A stretch of 64,000 nt of DNA. Origin: Shewanella acanthi. Its GTDB lineage: Bacteria > Pseudomonadota > Gammaproteobacteria > Enterobacterales > Shewanellaceae. The position numbers were made by a program, and so were the translations under genes. The stretch is from NCBI RefSeq assembly GCF_019457475.1, contig NZ_CP080413.1, positions 3,596,001-3,660,000 of the forward strand, given 5' to 3'. The notes beneath the pieces are model-generated. The model did not search any database and was not told the origin of the DNA. It was given only the letters and a program-made list of their open reading frames with translations. Below, one piece after another: positions 57,420-64,000 of this stretch; position 1 is the stretch's first letter, and every line of letters starts with the position of its first letter.

Positions 57420-58702
57420 GCTGTCTCACCGTCGTGATTAATCGCCTCAGTCGAGAGCAGTGAAAAGCGGATCTGCGCCAGCGTTCCACCCTGTGGATGA
57501 TTAGCAAGGATTAACTCCACCCCTAGGCGCTCAAAGCTGGAATGACTTAACAACAATGCCATTCCCAATCCCTTTGGGTTTTCAATCAATAGCGACCCGA
57601 GCTGGGGTAATAATTCAGGTGCTATGCCCACGCCATAATCACGCACTTGCAGATAACAGTGGCTTTCATTTGCCACTATCTCAAAATTTAAGTCAACCTT
57701 CGCTGTACCTATGGATTCTGAACTTGCACGGGCCGCATTTTCAATTAAGGCCATAATCGCAGGCATCAAACTCATATCCGCCATCACCACGTGTTGCTTA
57801 AGTAACTCATGATGAACTTGCTGCCAATGAAGCTCTGCCTGCGGCATCAAAAGTTGCGTCTTAAGCTTTAAGCCGTCCACCAGCTCATTCAACCTTATCG
57901 GATGCTGGCGGCGGTCTCGAATGGATTCTGTCGCTAAGCGCAATTCCGTGAGTGTGTGCTCACATCGGCCAAGTGCGACGTCCATTTCATCTAAGGTGAT
58001 TACGGCTTGATTTTGCTCTTCTTTTAGCTCGTCGAGCAATAATCGAAGAGTAGAGAGTGGTGTAGCCAACTGGTGCGCCATCTGCGCCGAGACAGTGCCT
58101 AAGGCTAAAAGTTGCTCCTGCCTTAATTGCCCTTCACGCATAAAAGCGATTTGGGTATCGCGCTTACGGATCTTTTTATTAATCAATGACACACTGGTAG
58201 TAAGCACTAACGATGAAATCACAAAGTTAAACCACATCCCAAAATAATGGGAACTCATCTCCATCCCTTGGTGGTGTATATGCGCTTGCACCACCTGCAC
58301 TATCATCCCCGTATAAGCACTGGTCGAAATGACGGTTAATAGCCATGGCGCCCAAGCTGGCAGCGTTAATGCACTAAGTGCTATTGGCACTAAAAGCAGA
58401 GAGATAAAGGCATTAGTCGCGCCACCTGAAAAATACAGCCAAGAAATCCAAAGTAGACTATCGATAGTCAGGGCAACAAACAGGCCGCTTTCATTGGCAA
58501 ACAAAGAGTGACGCCAAACGAGTGTGAGTGCTAAAAACAGCGACTCAAGCACAAAAACCCACATTAGCGGCTGCATCTGCAGACTCAGGCCAAAGGTGTC
58601 GGCGGCGAAGAGGGTTAAACCTATTTGCAACATAAGCCCAAGGATCCTCAGCAGCGCCACTTGATTTGGCGCCTGCAGGCTTGTCCCTAATATTTTGACC
58701 AT
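57416..58702 (-). CDS. Redox sensor histidine kinase, RegB/PrrB family
   Basis: 428-residue membrane kinase with six helices in the first 175 residues. GGATNAF at 93-99 corresponds to the RegB quinone-site motif GGxxNPF, with Ala for Pro. The H-box (SAQMAHQLATPLSTLR) has the phosphorylated His at 210. Cys247 (GRCEHTL) sits where the redox-active RegB cysteine lies. Then come N, G1 (DYGVGIAPE) and G2 ATPase motifs. The ATG at 58702 follows GGGGAT; a GTG one codon earlier is possible. Confidence 0.9.
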   Translation of the reverse strand: MVKILGTSLQAPNQVALLRILGLMLQIGLTLFAADTFGLSLQMQPLMWVFVLESLFLALTLVWRHSLFANESGLFVALTIDSLLWISWLYFSGGATNAFISLLLVPIALSALTLPAWAPWLLTVISTSAYTGMIVQVVQAHIHHQGMEMSSHYFGMWFNFVISSLVLTTSVSLINKKIRKRDTQIAFMREGQLRQEQLLALGTVSAQMAHQLATPLSTLRLLLDELKEEQNQAVITLDEMDVALGRCEHTLTELRLATESIRDRRQHPIRLNELVDGLKLKTQLLMPQAELHWQQVHHELLKQHVVMADMSLMPAIMALIENAARASSESIGTAKVDLNFEIVANESHCYLQVRDYGVGIAPELLPQLGSLLIENPKGLGMALLLSHSSFERLGVELILANHPQGGTLAQIRFSLLSTEAINHDGETA

Positions 58703-58790
58703 CACTTATCCCCACAGCCTTGATTGGGTTTCAACCCAAAGACTCGTTTTGCATATTTAGATTCGCATTAAACATAAGGCGACTTAACCC

Positions 58791-59726
58791 TTACTTCACT
58801 TGTGATTGTTTGAAGCTAAAACCGTCGCACTGCATATCGTGCTCAATTCCCGATAATGGATCGGTGAAACGTAGCCGCTTAGCTAACAGTTTTAGCGGCT
58901 CGGCAAAATTATCTGGCCCCTTGGGTAATAGCAGAGGATAAAACCTGTCATTTAGCAGTGGCATGCCTAAGCTTTGCATATGCACTCTCAATTGATGGGT
59001 CTTACCGGTAATCGGGCTTAAATGAAATAGCCCCATCTCCCCGTTAAGCTCAACCAGACTGATTTCCGAATGGGTATTGGCTTCGCCATCGACCACCTTC
59101 ATGGTAAAACTCGGCTCACTGCGCTGCATGCGATTTTTAACCGTCCAATGAAGCGGCAGGGTTAAGTCACCGCGCTGAAGCTGCGCTATTAATTCGGGCG
59201 TCAGCTTAGCAATCGCTTGATAGTGTTTACGAATCGCATCATCGATAAATAACTGATGATATACGTGGCGAGTCTCTGGGCGAGTGGTTAGCAGGATAAC
59301 CCCTGCGGTTTCTCTATCTAACCTATGGGCAGGAGCGATAGTATCAATGCCCGTACTGAGCCTTAATCTATGGATAAGGCATTCATTCACAAAATCGCCG
59401 CTTGGAGTCACAGGCAAAAAATGAGGCTTATAGGCCAAGATGATATTGTCATCTTGGTAGAGAATTTTCTCGCTAAAGGGAATTTTGGCCTCAATCGGCA
59501 CTTCACGGTAATAATATGCCCTCGCGGTTGGGCGATAGGGCGTCTCTAAATCGATAAGACTGCCGTCCTGCCAATGCACTTTGCCATCGAGAATTCGTTG
59601 GCGCCATACCGCCTCACCTATGTGATCATAGTGGCTTATCAGGTAGGAAAAGACAGTAGGCTTGTCGACGACGTCCAGTGGAAGCACGACGAATGAAGGT
59701 TGGGCGGCGCGGGCAGATTGTGTCAT
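58791..59726 (-). CDS. RluA-family pseudouridine synthase
   Basis: 311-residue pseudouridine synthase converting uridine to pseudouridine in rRNA or tRNA. The catalytic motif HRLDRETAG is at 134-142 with Asp137; KPHFLPVTPSG and GKTHQLRVHM are further family motifs. It belongs to the RluA/RsuA-like group of about 300 residues; the RNA target is not deducible. The start is uncertain: ATG at 59726 fits the family, while the frame extends to 59759 and neither has a strong ribosome-binding site. Confidence 0.87.
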   Translation of the reverse strand: MTQSARAAQPSFVVLPLDVVDKPTVFSYLISHYDHIGEAVWRQRILDGKVHWQDGSLIDLETPYRPTARAYYYREVPIEAKIPFSEKILYQDDNIILAYKPHFLPVTPSGDFVNECLIHRLRLSTGIDTIAPAHRLDRETAGVILLTTRPETRHVYHQLFIDDAIRKHYQAIAKLTPELIAQLQRGDLTLPLHWTVKNRMQRSEPSFTMKVVDGEANTHSEISLVELNGEMGLFHLSPITGKTHQLRVHMQSLGMPLLNDRFYPLLLPKGPDNFAEPLKLLAKRLRFTDPLSGIEHDMQCDGFSFKQSQVK

Positions 59727-59810
59727 ATCAAAAATAACGGCTACTAATATAATGGCCACTAAAATAGTAGCAAGTATGATGAGCCGCTATTTTATCCTTT
59801 GTGCGCTTTT

Positions 59811-60386
59811 TCAGTCCACATGGGACTTAATCAGCTGCAGCACAAAGTCCATGGTTTTGTGACAATCAGGCTGATTGACCAGTACCAACTTGTCGCGATT
59901 GTACATGGGCAGCACTTCGAGCCAGCGCTGACTTACCCAAGCGGCATCTTCAAGGTGCACTTGGGTATAGAGCTCCAGCAGTTCGGGGTTGACCTCATAG
60001 AACTGCTCGAGTGCGGCGCTAATCAGTTCAAACTCGCCCCTTATGGGTTCTTCCTGCCAGTTCTGGCAGGGCAAGGTGCGCGACATCCAAAGTTTATCCT
60101 TGGTCTGCGCCGCAGACAGAATGCTCACCCGTTGCTTGCCTTCGAGCACTATGCTCAGGGTATCGTCATCCAGCTGATTAAAATCGATAATTTCACATTG
60201 GGTCGCATGGGAATAACAGGGCGGCGTGCCGCTCGGTTTCATCGCGGCAAAGGCCAATTCATATTTACCTTTAAGCACATCTGCGACCATACGAAGTTGT
60301 CCAGGCTCAATGATGCGTACCTCAATCCTTCCCTGTGGCAGCAACAAGGCATCGCGTATGATTAACGCCATTTCTCGTGTTTGCAT
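59811..60386 (-). CDS. LON substrate-binding domain protein
   Basis: 191-residue protein consisting only of the LON N-terminal (PUA-like) domain: ALIIRDALLLPQGRIEVRIIEPGQLRMVADVL, with the C-terminal helical part. It has neither ATPase nor protease domain. Such stand-alone proteins are common in gammaproteobacteria and their function is unknown; binding of unfolded proteins is a guess from Lon itself. Confidence 0.88.
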   Translation of the reverse strand: MQTREMALIIRDALLLPQGRIEVRIIEPGQLRMVADVLKGKYELAFAAMKPSGTPPCYSHATQCEIIDFNQLDDDTLSIVLEGKQRVSILSAAQTKDKLWMSRTLPCQNWQEEPIRGEFELISAALEQFYEVNPELLELYTQVHLEDAAWVSQRWLEVLPMYNRDKLVLVNQPDCHKTMDFVLQLIKSHVD

Positions 60387-60529
60387 AGCAACCTCCTGCC
60401 CACTCTTAGAAGGAAACGGTCAAAAAACATCCGAATTCCTTAATACGTTAGAGTGTAGCAGGTGAAATAATTTCCTTCCTAAAGCTGCTGAGTGCAAAAA
60501 AGATCTTTAATCTTTAGGCAATGTATTGC

Positions 60530-61591
60530 TTAGAAACGCTCAAGTATCGAAGCCACATTCCCCTTAGCAACTACCTCGGCGAACTCATCGGCAAGGCGCT
60601 CGCTTAGGGCCACCGAAGCGCGCCAGTATTTCATCCTTGCGGTCGTATCGAGCTTTTTAAAATCTTCACGATCGGGGATTTTCCCATAGGGCAATGAAGC
60701 CACAAACTCGGCAGATGGTGCCAGCACGAGCGCATTATGATAATTGCGGTGGGTACGGCGCCAAGATAAGGATTTATCGAACCAGCCGGGACTGATATGG
60801 GGATAAAAATGCGGATACAGGGTTAAACCCGGTGCATGCGAAAGCGGAAAGTCGAAATGATAGTCGGTGATCCCGCCATCATAGTATTTACTATCTTCAA
60901 CGCCTTCAATGCGCTCGACAGGTGCCAGCACTAAGGGAATCGAGCCCGTCGCTAACATCACTGATTTCATATTACTTTCGGTAAGTTTTGCCTGCTGACT
61001 TTTAAGATCAGTTAGCTGCATAAAGGGCGAAGCACTCTGCTGCTGACTAAAAATAAGTCGCTCAAAATGCCAGTTAAGGGTTTTACGACTCAAAAGATTC
61101 GTTGCAGCTGTGATTGCCAGCCCCGCCACTAAGGGCAATTTATGTTTGAACTTGTTTAAATGCTTAGCGCGGCAAACCACTAAGTGGCTGTGAATATGCG
61201 GATTATTCGCAATTTCGGCTGCACCACTATCACCTAAAATATTTTCAACAATGCCTGATACCTGCTCACTGACCTCTGCAGGCGTCGGGAGGGTTTCATA
61301 ACGCTGGCCAATATAAAACGCCTCTAACCGAGCATAGGCTTTGAGTGGATCATTTTGCGCAAGACAGGCCAAACGCCAAGCGCCCGATGATGCTCCTAGG
61401 GTGTATAAGGGCGTTTTTCTATCCTTAAAAAACTCACTGAAAAGGTATTTATCGAGACCTGCAATCCCCAGCCATTTAGGCCCGCCGGATGCGGCCAGTA
61501 ATTGGCTAAAATGTTCGGCCTTAAGCCCCTGCTCAGTCAAAATGTTAAAAGCGCTGGAACCCGCGAGAAAACGTAAAGCAGACAAGTGCAC
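60530..61591 (-). CDS. Patatin-like phospholipase family protein
   Basis: 353-residue predicted serine acyl hydrolase. The nucleophile motif is GASSG at 66-70 (Ser68), the oxyanion stretch is ASGGPKW at 34-40 and the catalytic Asp is in YDGG (D238), the Ser-Asp dyad of patatins. No signal peptide is visible, so it is probably cytoplasmic or membrane-associated. Natural lipid substrate unknown. It is a single gene between divergent neighbours. Confidence 0.87.
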   Translation of the reverse strand: MHLSALRFLAGSSAFNILTEQGLKAEHFSQLLAASGGPKWLGIAGLDKYLFSEFFKDRKTPLYTLGASSGAWRLACLAQNDPLKAYARLEAFYIGQRYETLPTPAEVSEQVSGIVENILGDSGAAEIANNPHIHSHLVVCRAKHLNKFKHKLPLVAGLAITAATNLLSRKTLNWHFERLIFSQQQSASPFMQLTDLKSQQAKLTESNMKSVMLATGSIPLVLAPVERIEGVEDSKYYDGGITDYHFDFPLSHAPGLTLYPHFYPHISPGWFDKSLSWRRTHRNYHNALVLAPSAEFVASLPYGKIPDREDFKKLDTTARMKYWRASVALSERLADEFAEVVAKGNVASILERF

Positions 61592-61765
61592 ACCCTAAAT
61601 TAGCCTTTGATAGCCAAATTAAAGCATGCATGCGGTCTGCAATAAACAACTGACCGATAAATCCCGCAAGACGCTAAATCGAAAAAACTGATATTGGATG
61701 CCTTATGGGGTGTGAAGAGTTTATAATCGCGGCAACTGTTTCCGCTTATTAATATCGAGTACCCC

Positions 61766-62233
61766 ATGATTGTCGATACCTTAGCAAATCGCCAGATTTA
61801 TCAGTCGTTAAATCCACGTATTACCATGGCGTTAGAGCACTTAGCTGCGACCGATTTCAGTCAGCTTCCCGTGGGTAACTATCCCCTTGATGGTGACAAT
61901 ATCTTTGTTATCGTCAATGACTATCAAACTAAGCCAAAAGAAACACAACCATTTGAAGTTCATAGAAAATATATCGATGTGCAATACGTTTACAGCGGTG
62001 AAGAAGAATTCGGTTATCTGCCATTAGCCGATCAAATACCATCTAAGCCTTATTTTGATAAACACGACTACGCCAACTTCGATTATGACTCGAACCAAGC
62101 CGACGCTTCTTTTGTAAAACTCAAAGCGGGTATGTTCGCGCTATTCTTCCCTGGCGATATCCATATGCCGGGCGCTGGCGACAATGCCACACAGGTGCGT
62201 AAAGTCGTGATCAAGGTAAAGGTTGAAGACTAA
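61766..62233 (+). CDS. YhcH/YjgK/YiaL family protein
   Basis: 155-residue cupin-like protein. Conserved EVHRKYIDVQYV, SGEEEFGYLP and LFFPGDIHMPG segments carry the His and Glu residues of the family's metal or ligand site. Members are linked to sialic acid and other sugar catabolism and to biofilm formation (TabA), but no sugar genes are nearby here. Confidence 0.88.
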   Translation: MIVDTLANRQIYQSLNPRITMALEHLAATDFSQLPVGNYPLDGDNIFVIVNDYQTKPKETQPFEVHRKYIDVQYVYSGEEEFGYLPLADQIPSKPYFDKHDYANFDYDSNQADASFVKLKAGMFALFFPGDIHMPGAGDNATQVRKVVIKVKVED

Positions 62234-62403
62234 AACCTGCACTTGTTTAAGTGACCTCGCCCATTTGCGAAAGTGACAGGGCATTTTAAGCACACATTTT
62301 GAGCACAATAGCTTGTCAAAGCCGCCCCATATGCGCTTTGGCTATTTCCGAATCTGGCGAAATATTGTTAAAATTGCCACAAATTTAAAGGAGAGTTCCC
62401 CAA

Positions 62404-63324
62404 ATGCCTATGTACGTTGTCGGTCACAAAATTCCCGATTCTGATTCAATCTGCGGTGCTATCGCGTTAGCTTATTTAAAAAACCAAATCGGTGAAGAAG
62501 CCGTTGCCGCACGTTTAGGTGAATTATCACCAGAAACCGCCTTTATTCTGGAGCGTTTTGGCTTCGAAGCCCCAGAATACAAAACCAGCTATGCTGGCGA
62601 GCAAGTTTACATTGTTGACCACTCTGAACTGACTCAAGCGCCGGACGATATCGCTCAAGCGACTATCGTTGGTATCGTTGATCACCACAAATTAGGCGAT
62701 CTAACGACAGATACACCGTTAGAATGCTGGATCCGCCCAGTAGGTTGCAGCAACACTGTGATCAAAATGATGTACGACTTCCATCAAGTTGCCATCCCTA
62801 AAAACATCGCTGGCATCATGATGTGCGCCATCCTGAGCGACACAGTGATCTTCAAATCACCTACCTGCACCACTGCTGATATCCGCTGCGTTGAAGCCTT
62901 AGCCGAAATCGCGGGCGTTGAAGACTTCAAAGCGCTGGGCATGGAAATGTTCAAAGTGAAGTCTGCCGTTGAAGGCACTCCAGCCCGTGACCTCGTGATG
63001 CGCGATTTTAAAGACTTCAACATGAACGGTAACTTAGTGGGTATCGGTCAGTTAGAAGTGATTGATCTGTCTGTATTTGACAGCATCAAAGCTGAACTTG
63101 AAGCCGATATCAAAGCACTGAAGGCTGAGGGCAACCGTCACAGCGTATTGTTACTGCTGACCGACATCATGAAAGAAGGCTCTGAACTGTTAGTGATTTC
63201 TGACGATGCCGATCTGGTTAACCGCGCCTACGGAAAAACACCTGTCGATGGCAAAGTATGGTTAGATGGCGTATTAAGCCGTAAGAAACAAGTTGTGCCA
63301 CAACTACAAGCTGCATTCGCTTAA
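62404..63324 (+). CDS. ppaC: Manganese-dependent inorganic pyrophosphatase (DHH family)
   Basis: 306-residue family II pyrophosphatase hydrolysing pyrophosphate to phosphate. N-terminal metal ligands are in GHKIPDSDS, the central motif is VDHHKLGD (DHH), and the C-terminal substrate site is SRKKQ. AAAGGAGAG stands before the ATG. It is unrelated to the housekeeping family I Ppa. Confidence 0.94.
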   Translation: MPMYVVGHKIPDSDSICGAIALAYLKNQIGEEAVAARLGELSPETAFILERFGFEAPEYKTSYAGEQVYIVDHSELTQAPDDIAQATIVGIVDHHKLGDLTTDTPLECWIRPVGCSNTVIKMMYDFHQVAIPKNIAGIMMCAILSDTVIFKSPTCTTADIRCVEALAEIAGVEDFKALGMEMFKVKSAVEGTPARDLVMRDFKDFNMNGNLVGIGQLEVIDLSVFDSIKAELEADIKALKAEGNRHSVLLLLTDIMKEGSELLVISDDADLVNRAYGKTPVDGKVWLDGVLSRKKQVVPQLQAAFA

Positions 63325-63352
63325 TCAAAAAGCGCTTAGCTAACTGTCTGAT

Positions 63353-63379
63353 AAAAAGCCGAACACAGTTCGGCTTTTT
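63353..63379 (+). terminator. Intrinsic terminator of ppaC
   Basis: Stem AAAAAGCCGAA / TTCGGCTTTTT with a 5-base loop, 28 bases after the stop. Confidence 0.9.
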
Positions 63380-63573
63380 ATTGCCTATCGCTTAACTAGA
63401 ATCGTACTGCATGCTACACGTCTTATCTAAGCCACCATTCTTCCTATGTTCGAGTTTCATCGCGAGCTAAAGCCAGATTAAACTGCAGATGAATCCTTAT
63501 GTAAAAACTCGTCCTCCATCTCAAAACACGGCTAAGCTAAGTCCAAATCTGACAATCGCTACCACACAGCTTA

Positions 63574-64000
63574 ATGCCTGAAGCCCTACAACATATCATC
63601 AATGAAATGACCCCTTGGCTAAGCCAGTACGGTTATCTGCTGCTATTTATTGCCATCGCGGTAGAGGGTTTTGGTATTCCAGCGCCAGGCCAATCGCTGT
63701 TAATTGTCGCCAGCCTTAACTCTACAACGGGAGATATGTCACTAGCCTTAGTAATAACCGTTGCCGCCTTAGCCGCACTCACGGGAAACAGCGTGGGATA
63801 CTTTTTGGGTAGGCGTTTTGGCCATCTATTACGTGATAAGGGTTGGATAAAACCTAATCTTGAAGCAAAGCTTCATAACAGCATCGACCGCTATGGCATT
63901 ACCGCTCTAGTTATTAGCCGCTTTATCGAAGGACTCAAGCAATTTATGTTTATTGGCTGCGGCCTAGCCGAGATGCCATTAAAACCCTTTATCATCGGCA
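63574..64000 (+). CDS. DedA family membrane protein (N-terminal part)
   Basis: 142 codons up to the right edge, no stop. The translation begins MPEALQHIINEMTPWLSQYG and contains VEGFGIPAPGQSLLIVAS, GNSVGYFLGRRFG and SRFIEGLKQFM, the DedA/VTT-domain motifs with the conserved Glu, Gly-rich and Arg residues. Family members are inner-membrane proteins linked to lipid carrier or phospholipid flipping and to membrane potential. The start has no strong ribosome-binding site. Confidence 0.85.
   Translation, partial: MPEALQHIINEMTPWLSQYGYLLLFIAIAVEGFGIPAPGQSLLIVASLNSTTGDMSLALVITVAALAALTGNSVGYFLGRRFGHLLRDKGWIKPNLEAKLHNSIDRYGITALVISRFIEGLKQFMFIGCGLAEMPLKPFIIG

Noticed and set aside
59799..60365. 188-codon plus-strand open frame
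   Set aside because: It lies wholly opposite the LON-domain gene, which has clear family motifs; the antisense frame has none.

Overview
The window is chromosomal DNA of a gammaproteobacterium, most probably a Shewanella of the S. oneidensis group. The grounds are a complete MSHA pilus cluster, an octaheme tetrathionate-reductase-type cytochrome with a monoheme cytochrome and a large outer-membrane protein, CRP/FNR-like sites in front of anaerobic genes, and gene neighbourhoods (mreBCD-maf-rng-yhdP-tldD, rpmE/priA, hslVU) shared with enteric bacteria and vibrios. I saw no rRNA, tRNA, insertion sequence, phage gene or CRISPR array. This is core genome with some lineage-specific insertions.

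Layout. 1-141: start of a TolC-type efflux protein running off the left edge. 447-12295 (minus): cell-shape and maintenance genes mreB-mreC-mreD-maf-rng-yhdP-nitrilase-tldD. 12638-31478 (minus): the whole MSHA type IV pilus system, mshH-I-I2-J-K-L-M-N-E-G-F-B-A-C-D-O-P-Q, with a 23-copy heptanucleotide tandem repeat between mshA and mshC. mshH is the csrD homologue, and csrD sits next to mreB in E. coli, so the pilus cluster lies between two normally adjacent genes. 31680-39594: malic enzyme, rpmE, a LysM/FimV-like protein, and then on the plus strand priA, argS and ftsN. 39904-54065: a block lying between ftsN and hslVU, which are contiguous in E. coli. It holds a small protein behind an FNR-like box, an NfeD/SPFH membrane operon, a Tsx-type nucleoside channel convergent with uridine phosphorylase, a YdcH-family protein, an ornithine/lysine decarboxylase, an MscS channel, the cytochrome/porin cluster and a molybdate/sulfate-type transporter. 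54312-56747: hslV-hslU behind a near-consensus heat-shock promoter, then a DUF971 protein. 56871-64000: a RegBA/PrrBA-type redox two-component system, an RluA-family pseudouridine synthase, a LON-domain protein, a patatin-like lipase, a YhcH-family protein, a DHH-family pyrophosphatase and the start of a DedA-family protein.

How the genes work together. The msh genes encode a platform (MshG, I, I2, J), a c-di-GMP-responsive ATPase (MshE), a secretin with helpers (MshL, K, M), major and minor pilins (MshA, B, C, D, O, P) and a large likely tip or surface protein (MshQ). The region 48969-52636 looks like an anaerobic electron-transfer module, with CRP-like sites upstream. The Tsx-like channel and Udp form a nucleoside uptake and phosphorolysis pair.

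The observations most worth a second look are the heptamer repeat in the pilus locus, the inverted repeat bracketing the candidate mreB promoter, the cytochrome plus outer-membrane-protein module, and the FNR-linked small protein. Nothing in the window is a clear-cut new defence or mobile system. Start codons differing from the longest reading frame were chosen from ribosome-binding sites and family N-termini.
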